From NCBI GenBank assembly GCA_030272155.1, contig CP126195.1, positions 2,649,001-2,713,000 on the forward strand: DNA of 64,000 nt, read 5' to 3'. This DNA is from Tetradesmus obliquus (lineage: Eukaryota > Chlorophyta > Chlorophyceae > Sphaeropleales > Scenedesmaceae). The position numbers and the translations under genes were made by a program. How positions within the stretch are numbered: position 1 is the first letter of the stretch; each line of letters starts with the position of its first letter. Below are positions 23,431 through 36,677 of this stretch, in pieces. The notes beneath the pieces were generated by a model, which saw only the letters and a list, made by a program, of their open reading frames with translations, did no database searches and was not told the origin of the DNA.

Positions 23431-25352
23431 CTGTGGGGTGAGTGCGGAACAGGTTGCCTCACTCTCTCAATGGATCTTTTTGTGGAGCAAGTGCACAGTT
23501 ATGTAGGTCAGCCCTTGTAACTTTCTTGCTTCAAAAAAAAAAAAAAAAAAAAAAAAAAATCGAGGGCCGCTTCGCTTCGCTTTTCCTTTCATCCCCAATC
23601 GTCTAAGGGACTCATATGCATGTGGGTGAAATGTCCGAGCTGAGCCGGACGAGTAGGTATTTTTGGAGGCCCAGCCAAATTCCACTGGCGGTGAACCGAC
23701 ACCCGTGCCAACCTGCGTGAGCAGCCAGGTCGCTCCTATGACATTTAATTTTGTTAATCAACATAGAACAACTAGTTCAAACATTTTTGACAAGGTGTCG
23801 AAGTCCACAATCCATTCGTCCGGCACGGCCGAGTGAGTGCGCCGGGCAAAAAAGCAAGCGCACGGACAATTCGAGGGCCGCTTCGCTTCGCTTTTCCTTT
23901 CATCCCCAATCGTCTAAGGGCCTCATATGCATGTGGGTGAAATGTCCGAGCTGAGCCAGACGAGTAGGTATTTTTGGAGGCCCAGCCAAATTCCACTGGC
24001 GGTGAACCGACACCCGTGCCAACCTGCGTGAGCAGCCAGGTCGCTCCTATGACATTTAATTTTGTTAATCAACATAGAACAACTAGTTCAAACATTTTTG
24101 ACAAGGTGTCGAAGTCCACAATCCATTCGTCCGGCACGGCCGAGTGAGTGCGCCGGGCAAAAAAGCAAGCGCACGGACAATTCGAGGGCCGCTTCGCTTC
24201 GCTTTTCCTTTCATCCCCAATCGTCTAAGGGCCTCATATGCATGTGGGTGAAATGTCCGAGCTGAGCCGGACGAGTAGGTATTTTTGGAGGCCCAGCCAA
24301 ATTCCACTGGCGGTGAACCGACACCCGTGCCAACCTGCGTGAGCAGCCAGGTCGCTCCTGTGACATTTAATTTTGTTAATCAACATAGAACAACTAGTTC
24401 AAACATTTTTGACAAGGTGTCGAAGTCCACAATCCATTCGTCCGGCACGGCCGAGTGAGTGCGCCGGGCAAAAAAGCAAGCGCACGGACAATTCGAGGGC
24501 CGCTTCGCTTCGCTTTTCCTTTCATCCCCAATCGTCTAAGGGCCTCATATGCATGTGGGTGAAATGTCCGAGCTGAGCCGGACGAGTAGGTATTTTTGGA
24601 GGCCCAGCCAAATTCCACTGGCGGTGAACCGACACCCGTGCCAACCTGGGTGAGCAGCCAGGTCGCTCTTATGACATTTAATTTTGTTAATCAACATAGA
24701 ACAACTAGTTCAAACATTTTTGACAAGGTGTCGAAGTCCACAATCCATTCGTCCGGCACGGCCGAGTGAGTGCGCCGGGCAAAAAAGCAAGCGCACGGAC
24801 AATTCGAGGGCCGCTTCGCTTCGCTTTTCCTTTCATCCCCAATCGTCTAAGGGCCTCATATGCATGTGGGTGAAATGTCCGAGCTGAGCCGGACGAGTAG
24901 GTATTTTTGGAGGCCCAGCCAAATTCCACTGGCGGTGAACCGACACCCGTGCCAACCTGCGTGAGCAGCCAGGTCGCTCCTATGACATTTAATTTTGTTA
25001 ATGAACATAGAACAACTAGTTCAAACATTTTTGACAAGGTGTCGAAGTCCACAATCCATTCGTCCGGCACGGCCGAGTGAGTGCGCCGGGCAAAAAAGCA
25101 AGCGCACGGACAATTCGAGGGCCGCTTCGCTTCGCTTTTCCTTTCATCCCCAATCGTCTAAGGGCCTCACATGCATGTGGGTGAAATGTCCGAGCTGAGC
25201 CGGACGAGTAGGTATTTTTGGAGGCCCAGCCAAATTCCACTGGCGGTGAACCGACACCCGTGCCAACCTGGGTGAGCAGCCAGGTCGCTCCTATGACATT
25301 TAATTTTGTTAATCAACATAGAACAACTAGTTCAAACATTTTTGACAAGGTG

Positions 25353-25416
25353 TTTTTTTTTTTTTTTTTTTTTTGAAGCAAGAAAGTTACAAGGGCTGAC
25401 CTACATAACTTTGCAC
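25353..25416 (-). mobile_element. Minimal LINE 3'-end cassette, copy 10
   Basis: T-run of 22; first cassette after the long LINE. Confidence 0.9.
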
Positions 25417-28225
25417 TGACAAGGTGTTGAAGTCCACAATCCGTTCGTCCGGCACGGCCGAGTGAGTGCGCCGGGCAAAAAAGCAAGCGCACGGACAATT
25501 CGAGGGCCGCTTCGCTTCGCTTTTCCTTTCATCCCCAATCGTCTAAGAGCATCATATGCATGTGGGTGAAATGTCCGAGCTGAGCCGGACGAGTAGGTAT
25601 TTTTGGAGGCCCAGCCAAATTCCACTGGCGGTGAACCGACACCCGTGCCAACCTGCGTGAGCAGCCAGGTCGCTCCTATGACATTTAATTTTGTTAATCA
25701 ACATAGAACAACTAGTTCAAACATTTTTGACAAGGTGTCGAAGTCCACAATCCATTCGTCCGGCACGGCCGAGTGAGTGCGCCGGGCAAAAAAGCAAGCG
25801 CACGGACAATTCGAGGGCCGCTTCGCTTCGCTTTTCCTTTCATCCCCAATCGTCTAAGGGACTCATATGCATGTGGGTGAAATGTCCGAGCTGAGCCGGA
25901 CGAGTAGGTATTTTTGGAGGCCCAGCCAAATTCCACTGGCGGTGAACCGACACCCGTGCCAACCTGGGTGAGCAGCCAGGTCGCTCTTATGACATTTAAT
26001 TTTGTTAATCAACATAGAACAACTAATTCAAACATTTTTGACAAGGTGTCGAAGTCCACAATCCATTCGTCCGGCACGGCCGAGTGAGTGCGCCGGGCAA
26101 AAAAGCAAGCGCACGGACAATTCGAGGGCCGCTTCGCTTCGCTTTTCCTTTCATCCCCAATCGTCTAAGGGACTCATATGCATGTGGGTGAAATGTCCGA
26201 GCTGAGCCGGACGAGTAGTTATTTTTGGAGGCCCAGCCAAATTCCACTGGCGGTGAACCGACACCCGTGCCAACCTGCGTGAGCAGCCAGGTCGCTCCTA
26301 TGACATTTAATTTTGTTAATCAACATAGAACAACTAGTTCAAACATTTTTGACAAGGTGTCGAAGTCCACAATCCATTCGTCCGGCACGGCCGAGTGAGT
26401 GCGCCGGGCAAAAAAGCAAGCGCACGGACAATTCGAGGGCCGCTTCGCTTCGCTTTTCCTTTCATCCCCAATCGTCTAAGGGACTCATATGCATGTGGGT
26501 GAAATGTCCGAGCTGAGCCGGACGAGTAGGTATTTTTGGAGGCCCAGCCAAATTCCACTGGCGGTGAACCGACACCCGTGCCAACCTGCGTGAGCAGCCA
26601 GGTCGCTCCTATGACATTTAATTTTGTTAATCAACATAGAACAACTAGTTCAAACATTTTTGACAAGGTGTCGAAGTCCACAATCCATTCGTCCGGCACG
26701 GCCGAGTGAGTGCGCCGGGCAAAAAAGCAAGCGCACGGACAATTCGAGGGCCGCTTCGCTTCGCTTTTCCTTTCATCCCCAATCGTCTAAGGGCCTCATA
26801 TGCATGTGGGTGAAATGTCCGAGCTGAGCCAGACGAGTAGGTATTTTTGGAGGCCCAGCCAAATTCCACTGGCGGTGAACCGACACCCGTGCCAACCTGG
26901 GTGAGCAGCCAGGTCGCTCCTATGACATTTAATTTTGTTAATCAACATAGAACAACTAGTTCAAACATTTTTGACAAGGTGTCGAAGTCCACAATCCATT
27001 CGTCCGGCACGGCCGAGTGAGTGCGCCGGGCAAAAAAGCAAGCGCACGGACAATTCGAGGGCCGCTTCGCTTCGCTTTTCCTTTCATCCCCAATCGTCTA
27101 AGGGCCTCATATGCATGTGGGTGAAATGTCCGAGCTGAGCCGGACGAGTAGGTATTTTTGGAGGCCCAGCCAAATTCCACTGGCGGTGAACCGACACCCG
27201 TGCCAACCTGGGTGAGCAGCCAGGTCGCTCCTATGAAATTAAATTTTGTTAATCAACATAGAACAACTAGTTCAAACATTTTTGACAAGGTGTCGAAGTC
27301 CACAATCCATTCGTCCGGCACGGCCGAGTGAGTGCGCCGGGCAAAAAAGCAAGCGCACGGACAATTCGAGGGCCGCTTCGCTTCGCTTTTCCTTTCATCC
27401 CCAATCGTCTAAGGGCCTCATATGCATGTGGGTGAAATGTCCAAGCTGAGCCGGACGAGTAGGTAATTTTGGAGGCCCAGCCAAATTCCACTGGCGGTGA
27501 ACCGACACCCGTGCCAACCTGGGTGAGCAGCCAGGTCGCTCTTATGACATTTAATTTTGTTAATCAACATAGAACAACTAGTTCAAACATTTTTGACAAG
27601 GTGTCGAAGTCCACAATCCATTCGTCCGGCACGGCCGAGTGAGTGCGCCGGGCAAAAAAGCAAGCGCACGGACAATTCGAGGGCCGCTTCGCTTCGCTTT
27701 TCCTTTCATCCCCAATCGTCTAAGGGACTCATATGCATGTGGGTGAAATGTCCGAGCTGAGCCGGACGAGTAGGTATTTTTGGAGGCCCAGCCAAATTCC
27801 ACTGGCGGTGAACCGACACCCGTGCCAACCTGCGTGAGCAGCCAGGTCGCTCCTATGACATTTAATTTTGTTAATGAACATAGAACAACTAGTTCAAACA
27901 TTTTTGACAAGGTGTCGAAGTCCACAATCCATTCGTCCGGCACGGCCGAGTGAGTGCGCCGGGCAAAAAAGCAAGCGCACGGACAATTCGAGGGCCGCTT
28001 CGCTTCGCTTTTCCTTTCATCCCCAATCGTCTAAGGGGCTCACATGCATGTGGGTGAAATGTCCGAGCTGAGCCGGACGAGTAGGTATTTTTGGAGGCCC
28101 AGCCAAATTCCACTGGCGGTGAACCGACACCCGTGCCAACCTGGGTGAGCAGCCAGGTCGCTCCTATGACATTTAATTTTGTTAATCAACATAGAACAAC
28201 TAGTTCAAACATTTTTGACAAGGTG

Positions 28226-28289
28226 TTTTTTTTTTTTTTTTTTTTTTGAAGCAAGAAAGTTACAAGGGCTGACCTACATAACTTTGCAC
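28226..28289 (-). mobile_element. Minimal LINE 3'-end cassette, copy 11
   Basis: T-run of 22. The preceding monomer has GGGGCTCACATG, a private change. Confidence 0.9.
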
Positions 28290-30165
28290 TGACAAGGTGT
28301 TGAAGTCCACAATCCGTTCGTCCGGCACGGCCGAGTGAGTGCGCCGGGCAAAAAAGCAAGCGCACGGACAATTCGAGGGCCGCTTCGCTTCGCTTTTCCT
28401 TTCATCCCCAATCGTCTAAGAGCATCATATGCATGTGGGTGAAATGTCCGAGCTGAGCCGGACGAGTAGGTATTTTTGGAGGCCCAGCCAAATTCCACTG
28501 GCGGTGAACCGACACCCGTGCCAACCTGCGTGAGCAGCCAGGTCGCTCCTATGACATTTAATTTTGTTAATCAACATAGAACAACTAGTTCAAACATTTT
28601 TGACAAGGTGTCGAAGTCCACAATCCATTCGTCCGGCACGGCCGAGTGAGTGCGCCGGGCAAAAAAGCAAGCGCACGGACAATTCGAGGGCCGCTTCGCT
28701 TCGCTTTTCCTTTCATCCCCAATCGTCTAAGGGACTCATATGCATGTGGGTGAAATGTCCGAGCTGAGCCGGACGAGTAGGTATTTTTGGAGGCCCAGCC
28801 AAATTCCACTGGCGGTGAACCGACACCCGTGCCAACCTGGGTGAGCAGCCAGGTCGCTCTTATGACATTTAATTTTGTTAATCAACATAGAACAACTAAT
28901 TCAAACATTTTTGACAAGGTGTCGAAGTCCACAATCCATTCGTCCGGCACGGCCGAGTGAGTGCGCCGGGCAAAAAAGCAAGCGCACGGACAATTCGAGG
29001 GCCGCTTCGCTTCGCTTTTCCTTTCATCCCCAATCGTCTAAGGGACTCATATGCATGTGGGTGAAATGTCCGAGCTGAGCCGGACGAGTAGTTATTTTTG
29101 GAGGCCCAGCCAAATTCCACTGGCGGTGAACCGACACCCGTGCCAACCTGCGTGAGCAGCCAGGTCGCTCCTATGACATTTAATTTTGTTAATCAACATA
29201 GAACAACTAGTTCAAACATTTTTGACAAGGTGTCGAAGTCCACAATCCATTCGTCCGGCACGGCCGAGTGAGTGCGCCGGGCAAAAAAGCAAGCGCACGG
29301 ACAATTCGAGGGCCGCTTCGCTTCGCTTTTCCTTTCATCCCCAATCGTCTAAGGGCCTCATATGCATGTGGGTGAAATGTCCAAGCTGAGCCGGACGAGT
29401 AGGTAATTTTGGAGGCCCAGCCAAATTCCACTGGCGGTGAACCGACACCCGTGCCAACCTGGGTGAGCAGCCAGGTCGCTCTTATGACATTTAATTTTGT
29501 TAATCAACATAGAACAACTAGTTCAAACATTTTTGACAAGGTGTCGAAGTCCACAATCCATTCGTCCGGCACGGCCGAGTGAGTGCGCCGGGCAAAAAAG
29601 CAAGCGCACGGACAATTCGAGGGCCGCTTCGCTTCGCTTTTCCTTTCATCCCCAATCGTCTAAGGGACTCATATGCATGTGGGTGAAATGTCCGAGCTGA
29701 GCCGGACGAGTAGGTATTTTTGGAGGCCCAGCCAAATTCCACTGGCGGTGAACCGACACCCGTGCCAACCTGCGTGAGCAGCCAGGTCGCTCCTATGACA
29801 TTTAATTTTGTTAATGAACATAGAACAACTAGTTCAAACATTTTTGACAAGGTGTCGAAGTCCACAATCCATTCGTCCGGCACGGCCGAGTGAGTGCGCC
29901 GGGCAAAAAAGCAAGCGCACGGACAATTCGAGGGCCGCTTCGCTTCGCTTTTCCTTTCATCCCCAATCGTCTAAGGGCCTCACATGCATGTGGGTGAAAT
30001 GTCCGAGCTGAGCCGGACGAGTAGGTATTTTTGGAGGCCCAGCCAAATTCCACTGGCGGTGAACCGACACCCGTGCCAACCTGGGTGAGCAGCCAGGTCG
30101 CTCTTATGACATTTAATTTTGTTAATCAACATAGAACAACTAGTTCAAACATTTTTGACAAGGTG

Positions 30166-30227
30166 TTTTTTTTTTTTTTTTTTTTGAAGCAAGAAAGTTA
30201 CAAGGGCTGACCTACATAACTTTGCAC
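30166..30227 (-). mobile_element. Minimal LINE 3'-end cassette, copy 12
   Basis: T-run of 20; 1940 bp from copy 11. Confidence 0.9.
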
Positions 30228-32412
30228 TGACAAGGTGTTGAAGTCCACAATCCGTTCGTCCGGCACGGCCGAGTGAGTGCGCCGGGCAAAAAAGCAAGCG
30301 CACGGACAATTCGAGGGCCGCTTCGCTTCGCTTTTCCTTTCATCCCCAATCGTCTAAGAGCATCATATGCATGTGGGTGAAATGTCCGAGCTGAGCCGGA
30401 CGAGTAGGTATTTTTGGAGGCCCAGCCAAATTCCACTGGCGGTGAACCGACACCCGTGCCAACCTGCGTGAGCAGCCAGGTCGCTCCTATGACATTTAAT
30501 TTTGTTAATCAACATAGAACAACTAGTTCAAACATTTTTGACAAGGTGTCGAAGTCCACAATCCATTCGTCCGGCACGGCCGAGTGAGTGCGCCGGGCAA
30601 AAAAGCAAGCGCACGGACAATTCGAGGGCCGCTTCGCTTCGCTTTTCCTTTCATCCCCAATCGTCTAAGGGACTCATATGCATGTGGGTGAAATGTCCGA
30701 GCTGAGCCGGACGAGTAGGTATTTTTGGAGGCCCAGCCAAATTCCACTGGCGGTGAACCGACACCCGTGCCAACCTGGGTGAGCAGCCAGGTCGCTCTTA
30801 TGACATTTAATTTTGTTAATCAACATAGAACAACTAATTCAAACATTTTTGACAAGGTGTCGAAGTCCACAATCCATTCGTCCGGCACGGCCGAGTGAGT
30901 GCGCCGGGCAAAAAAGCAAGCGCACGGACAATTCGAGGGCCGCTTCGCTTCGCTTTTCCTTTCATCCCCAATCGTCTAAGGGACTCATATGCATGTGGGT
31001 GAAATGTCCGAGCTGAGCCGGACGAGTAGGTATTTTTGGAGGCCCAGCCAAATTCCACTGGCGGTGAACCGACACCCGTGCCAACCTGGGTGAGCAGCCA
31101 GGTCGCTCTTATGACATTTAATTTTGTTAATCAACATAGAACAACTAATTCAAACATTTTTGACAAGGTGTCGAAGTCCACAATCCATTCGTCCGGCACG
31201 GCCGAGTGAGTGCGCCGGGCAAAAAAGCAAGCGCACGGACAATTCGAGGGCCGCTTCGCTTCGCTTTTCCTTTCATCCCCAATCGTCTAAGGGACTCATA
31301 TGCATGTGGGTGAAATGTCCGAGCTGAGCCGGACGAGTAGTTATTTTTGGAGGCCCAGCCAAATTCCACTGGCGGTGAACCGACACCCGTGCCAACCTGC
31401 GTGAGCAGCCAGGTCGCTCCTATGACATTTAATTTTGTTAATCAACATAGAACAACTAGTTCAAACATTTTTGACAAGGTGTCGAAGTCCACAATCCATT
31501 CGTCCGGCACGGCCGAGTGAGTGCGCCGGGCAAAAAAGCAAGCGCACGGACAATTCGAGGGCCGCTTCGCTTCGCTTTTCCTTTCATCCCCAATCGTCTA
31601 AGGGACTCATATGCATGTGGGTGAAATGTCCGAGCTGAGCCGGACGAGTAGGTATTTTTGGAGGCCCAGCCAAATTCCACTGGCGGTGAACCGACACCCG
31701 TGCCAACCTGGGTGAGCAGCCAGGTCGCTCTTATGACATTTAATTTTGTTAATCAACATAGAACAACTAGTTCAAACATTTTTGACAAGGTGTCGAAGTC
31801 CACAATCCATTCGTCCGGCACGGCCGAGTGAGTGCGCCAGGCAAAAAAGCAAGCGCACGGACAATTCGAGGGCCGCTTCGCTTCGCTTTTCCTTTCATCC
31901 CCAATCGTCTAAGGGACTCATATGCATGTGGGTGAAATGTCCGAGCTGAGCCGGACGAGTAGGTATTTTTGGAGGCCCAGCCAAATTCCACTGGCGGTGA
32001 ACCGACACCCGTGCCAACCTGCGTGAGCAGCCAGGTCGCTCCTATGACATTTAATTTTGTTAATGAACATAGAACAACTAGTTCAAACATTTTTGACAAG
32101 GTGTCGAAGTCCACAATCCATTCGTCCGGCACGGCCGAGTGAGTGCGCCGGGCAAAAAAGCAAGCGCACGGACAATTCGAGGGCCGCTTCGCTTCGCTTT
32201 TCCTTTCATCCCCAATCGTCTAAGGGCCTCACATGCATGTGGGTGAAATGTCCGAGCTGAGCCGGACGAGTAGGTATTTTTGGAGGCCCAGCCAAATTCC
32301 ACTGGCGGTGAACCGACACCCGTGCCAACCTGGGTGAGCAGCCAGGTCGCTCCTATGACATTTAATTTTGTTAATCAACATAGAACAACTAGTTCAAACA
32401 TTTTTGACAAGG

Positions 32413-32478
32413 TTTTTTTTTTTTTTTTTTTTTTTTGAAGCAAGACAGTTACAAGGGCTGACCTACATAACTTTGCAC
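32413..32478 (-). mobile_element. Minimal LINE 3'-end cassette, copy 13
   Basis: T-run of 24. The left flank reads AAGG followed directly by T, so the G of GTGT has been lost into the run, and the LINE part has GCAAGACAG for GCAAGAAAG. Confidence 0.88.
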
Positions 32479-33071
32479 TGACAAGGTGTTGAAGTCCACA
32501 ATCCGTTCGTCCGGCACGGCCGAGTGAGTGCGCCGGGCAAAAAAGCAAGCGCACGGACAATTCGAGGGCCGCTTCGCTTCGCTTTTCCTTTCATCCCCAA
32601 TCGTCTAAGAGCATCATATGCATGTGGGTGAAATGTCCGAGCTGAGCCGGACGAGTAGGTATTTTTGGAGGCCCAGCCAAATTCCACTGGCGGTGAACCG
32701 ACACCCGTGCCAACCTGCGTGAGCAGCCAGGTCGCTCCTATGACATTTAATTTTGTTAATGAACATAGAACAACTAGTTCAAACATTTTTGACAAGGTGT
32801 CGAAGTCCACAATCCATTCGTCCGGCACGGCCGAGTGAGTGCGCCGGGCAAAAAAGCAAGCGCACGGACAATTCGAGGGCCGCTTCGCTTCGCTTTTCCT
32901 TTCATCCCCAATCGTCTAAGAGCATCATATGCATGTGGGTGAAATGTCCGAGCTGAGCCGGACGAGTAGTTATTTTTGGAGGCCCAGCCAAATTCCACTG
33001 GCGGTGAACCGACACCCGTGCCAACCTGCGTGAGCAGCCAGGTCGCTCCTATGACATTTAATTTTGTTAAT

Positions 33072-33353
33072 CTCAATGGATCTTTTTGTTTCAAGGGCCA
33101 GTCACGGTCTGTCCCACATCACAGGACGTCATTGCGTGACTGTGATTTTAGTGGAGTCTGGGCACTCGGTCAGGTCCTGGATGCCTTTCGGGGCTGCCCC
33201 GCACGGGGCTGTCTGCATGATCGTGTGACAGCGTCTCTTGGTACAAGAGACCTGTGGGGTGAGTGCGGAACAGGTTGCCTCACTCTCTCAATGGATCTTT
33301 TTGTGGAGCAAGTGCACAGTTATGTAGGTCAGCCCTTGTAACTTTCTTGCTTC

Positions 33354-33380
<27 letters not shown>
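33072..33380 (+). mobile_element. Rearranged LINE 3'-end fragment with poly(A)
   Basis: The insert starts with CTCAATGGATCTTTTTG, which in the intact 3' UTR lies only ~70 bp before the tail (near 23465). Here it is joined directly to TTTCAAGGGCCAG, which lies further upstream (near 23269). The rest then runs normally through the hairpins to an A27 tail (33354-33380), including a second, properly placed copy of the CTCAATGGATC text. TTTTGTTAAT flanks the insert (33062-33071 and 33381-33390). The shared CTTTTGT text at the junction suggests a template jump during reverse transcription. Confidence 0.88.
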
Positions 33381-33384
<4 letters not shown>

Positions 33385-34950
33385 GTTAATCAACATAGAA
33401 CAACTAGTTCAAACATTTTTGACAAGGTGTCGAAGTCCACAATCCATTCGTCCGGCACGGCCGAGTGAGTGCGCCGGGCAAAAAAGCAAGCGCACGGACA
33501 ATTCGAGGGCCGCTTCGCTTCGCTTTTCCTTTCATCCCCAATCGTCTAAGGGACTCATATGCATGTGGGTGAAATGTCCGAGCTGAGCCGGACGAGTAGG
33601 TATTTTTGGAGGCCCAGCCAAATTCCACTGGCGGTGAACCGACACCCGTGCCAACCTGGGTGAGCAGCCAGGTCGCTCTTATGACATTTAATTTTGTTAA
33701 TCAACATAGAACAACTAATTCAAACATTTTTGACAAGGTGTCGAAGTCCACAATCCATTCGTCCGGCACGGCCGAGTGAGTGCGCCGGGCAAAAAAGCAA
33801 GCGCACGGACAATTCGAGGGCCGCTTCACTTCGCTTTTCCTTTCATCCCCAATCGTCTAAGGGACTCATATGCATGTGGGTGAAATGTCCGAGCTGAGCC
33901 GGACGAGTAGTTATTTTTGGAGGCCCAGCCAAATTCCACTGGCGGTGAACCGACACCCGTGCCAACCTGCGTGAGCAGCCAGGTCGCTCCTATGACATTT
34001 AATTTTGTTAATCAACATAGAACAACTAGTTCAAACATTTTTGACAAGGTGTCGAAGTCCACAATCCATTCGTCCGGCACGGCCGAGTGAGTGCGCCGGG
34101 CAAAAAAGCAAGCGCACGGACAATTCGAGGGCCGCTTCGCTTCGCTTTTCCTTTCATCCCCAATCGTCTAAGGGCCTCATATGCATGTGGGTGAAATGTC
34201 CGAGCTGAGCCGGACGAGTAGGTATTTTTGGAGGCCCAGCCAAATTCCACTGGCGGTGAACCGACACCCGTGCCAACCTGGGTGAGCAGCCAGGTCGCTC
34301 TTATGACATTTAATTTTGTTAATCAACATAGAACAACTAGTTCAAACATTTTTGACAAGGTGTCGAAGTCCACAATCCATTCGTCCGGCACGGCCGAGTG
34401 AGTGCGCCGGGCAAAAAAGCAAGCGCACGGACAATTCGAGGGCCGCTTCGCTTCGCTTTTCCTTTCATCCCCAATCGTCTAAGGGACTCATATGCATGTG
34501 GGTGAAATGTCCGAGCTGAGCCGGACGAGTAGGTATTTTTGGAGGCCCAGCCAAATTCCACTGGCGGTGAACCGACACCCGTGCCAACCTGCGTGAGCAG
34601 CCAGGTCGCTCCTATGACATTTAATTTTGTTAATGAACATAGAACAACTAGTTCAAACATTTTTGACAAGGTGTCGAAGTCCACAATCCATTCGTCCGGC
34701 ACGGCCGAGTGAGTGCGCCGGGCAAAAAAGCAAGCGCACGGACAATTCGAGGGCCGCTTCGCTTCGCTTTTCCTTTCATCCCCAATCGTCTAAGGGCCTC
34801 ACATGCATGTGGGTGAAATGTCCGAGCTGAGCCGGACGAGTAGGTATTTTTGGAGGCCCAGCCAAATTCCACTGGCGGTGAACCGACACCCGTGCCAACC
34901 TGGGTGAGCAGCCAGGTCGCTCCTATGACATTTAATTTTGTTAATCAACA
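33381..34950 (+). repeat. 311-bp satellite array, segment 3
   Basis: About five monomers between two LINE fragments, in phase with the array. One monomer has CTTCACTTCGC (about 33825). No gene is seen. Confidence 0.95.
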
Positions 34951-35347
34951 TTTTTTTTTTTTTTTTTTTTTTTTTTTTGAAGCAAGAAAGTTACAAGGGC
35001 TGACCTACATAACTGTGCACTTGCTCCACAAAAAGATCCATTGAGAGAGTGAGGCAACCTGTTCCGCACTCACCCCACAGGTCTCTTGTACCAAGAGACG
35101 CTGTCACACGATCATGCAGACAGCCCCGTGCGGGGCAGCCCCGAAAGGCATCCAGGACCTGACCGAGTGCCCAGACTCCACTAAAATCACAGTCACGCAA
35201 TGACGTCCTGTGATGTGTGACAGACCGTGACTGGCCCTTGAAACAAAAGCTGTCCATAGTGTAGCTGTCAGCTATCAATGCATGGTGACTTGCACACCTC
35301 TAAAAGCTGCACCTTACAGGCAGCATTACGACACACACACAAGACGC
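34951..35347 (-). mobile_element. LINE 3'-UTR fragment, minus strand (lineage 1, copy a)
   Basis: T28 followed by the reverse complement of the LINE 3' UTR, ending at ACAAGACGC, which corresponds to position 23164 of the long copy, two bases past the TATA-like box. TTAATCAACA flanks it on both sides. Two extra bases (GA) sit at the 5' junction. The next monomer segment to the right also carries cassette copy 14, so two LINE remnants lie within one monomer. Confidence 0.92.
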
Positions 35348-36677
35348 GATTAATCAACATAGAACAACTAGTTCAAACATTTTTGACAAGGTGTTTTTTT
35401 TTTTTTTTTTTTTTTGAAGCAAGAAAGTTACAAGGGCTGACCTACAAAACTTTGCACTGACAAGGTGTTGAAGTCCACAATCCGTTCGTCCGGCACGGCC
35501 GAGTGAGTGCGCCGGGCAAAAAAGCAAGCGCACGGACAATTCGAGGGCCGCTTCCCTTCGCTTTTCCTTTCATCCCCAATCGTCTAAGAGCATCATATGC
35601 ATGTGGGTGAAATGTCCGAGCTGAGCCGGACGAGTAGGTATTTTTGGAGGCCCAGCCAAATTCCACTGGCGGTGAACCGACACCCGTGCCAACCTGCGTG
35701 AGCAGCCAGGTCGCTCCTATGACATTTAATTTTGTTAATCAACATAGAACAACTAGTTCAAACATTTTTGACAAGGTGTCGAAGTCCACAATCCATTCGT
35801 CCGGCACGGCCGAGTGAGTGCGCCGGGCAAAAAAGCAAGCGCACGGACAATTCGAGGGCCGCTTCGCTTCGCTTTTCCTTTCATCCCCAATCGTCTAAGG
35901 GCCTCACATGCATGTGGGTGAAATGTCCGAGCTGAGCCGGACGAGTAGGTATTTTTGGAGGCCCAGCCAAATTCCACTGGCGGTGAACCGACACCCGTGC
36001 CAACCTGGGTGAGCAGCCAGGTCGCTCTTATGACATTTAATTTTGTTAATCAACATAGAACAACTAGTTCAAACATTTTTGACAAGGTGTCGAAGTCCAC
36101 AATCCATTCGTCCGGCACGGCCGAGTGAGTGCGCCGGGCAAAAAAGCAAGCGCACGGACAATTCGAGGGCCGCTTCGCTTCGCTTTTCCTTTCATCCCCA
36201 ATCGTCTAAGGGACTCATATGCATGTGGGTGAAATGTCCGAGCTGAGCCGGACGAGTAGGTATTTTTGGAGGCCCAGCCAAATACCACTGGCGGTGAACC
36301 GACACCCGTGCCAACCTGGGTGAGCAGCCAGGTCGCTCCTGTGACATTTAATTTTGTTAATCAACATAGAACAACTAATTCAAACATTTTTGACAAGGTG
36401 TCGAAGTCCACAATCCATTCGTCCGGCACGGCCGAGTGAGTGCGCCGGGCAAAAAAGCAAGCGCACGGACAATTCGAGGGCCGCTTCGCTTCGCTTTTCC
36501 TTTCATCCCCAATCGTCTAAGGGACTCATATGCATGTGGGTGAAATGTTCGAGCTGAGCCGGACGAGTAGTTATTTTTGGAGGCCCAGCCAAATTCCACT
36601 GGCGGTGAACCGACACCCGTGCCAACCTGGGTGAGCAGCCAGGTCGCTCCTATGACATTTAATTTTGTTAATCAACA
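35348..36677 (+). repeat. 311-bp satellite array, segment 4
   Basis: About four monomers, one with a cassette. One monomer has AAATACCAC for AAATTCCAC (about 36282) and another GAAATGTTCGAGC (about 36543). No gene is seen. Confidence 0.95.
35394..35457 (-). mobile_element. Minimal LINE 3'-end cassette, copy 14 (CTACAAAAC variant)
   Basis: T-run of 22. It shares CTACAAAAC and the following CTTCCCTTCGC with copies 7 and 15. Confidence 0.9.

Larger units (their letters stand above)
22778..23532 (+). other. LINE 3' untranslated region
   Basis: Between the TGA and the A-tail lie 755 bp with no convincing coding potential and lower GC than the ORF. The region contains GT-rich runs (about 22999-23020 and 23171-23182), three inverted repeats, a TATAAATA box and the terminal GTAACTTTCTTGCTTC that precedes every A-tail of the family. 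All other LINE fragments in the window derive from this region, or from it plus the last few ORF codons. Confidence 0.88.
19080..23559 (+). mobile_element. L1-like LINE retrotransposon, 5'-truncated, poly(A)-tailed
   Basis: The satellite stops after GAGGGCCGC at 19079 and resumes at 23560 with the same bases. TCGAGGGCCGC (19069-19079 and 23560-23570) is therefore an 11-bp target-site duplication around a 4480-bp insert. The insert holds one long reading frame with reverse transcriptase motifs, a ~755-bp 3' UTR and a pure A27 tail (23533-23559). That layout is the signature of target-primed reverse transcription by a LINE. The 5' part is missing: no endonuclease domain and no ORF1 precede the RT, so the copy cannot move on its own. 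The open frame and matching flanks point to a recent insertion. Best family guess is the L1 superfamily, close to algal Zepp-type elements; this rests on motif pattern, not on a database search. Confidence 0.93.
23560..33071 (+). repeat. 311-bp satellite array, segment 2
   Basis: The monomer phase resumes exactly where the LINE interrupted it. Four LINE cassettes lie here. A monomer type reading GAGTAGTTATTTT, absent from segment 1, first appears near 26215 and recurs at about 29090, 31340 and 32966. A further variant pair, GTCCAAGC with GGTAATTTTG (about 27441-27470), recurs at 29381-29410. Both show block duplication at about 1.94-2.87 kb spacing. No gene is seen. Confidence 0.96.

Noticed and set aside
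23233-23520. A 95-residue frame in the LINE 3' UTR, seen in several copies
   Set aside because: It lies across the hairpins of the untranslated region and is kept in copies simply because they are young. No domain is recognisable.
23164-23532. A SINE with an internal Pol III promoter derived from the LINE tail
   Set aside because: No convincing A and B boxes were found, and fragments have many different 5' ends, as expected of truncated LINE copies.
33072-33380. The 309-bp LINE insert as a modified satellite monomer, because its length is close to 311
   Set aside because: Its sequence is LINE 3' UTR with an A-tail and its own target duplication; the length match is coincidence.
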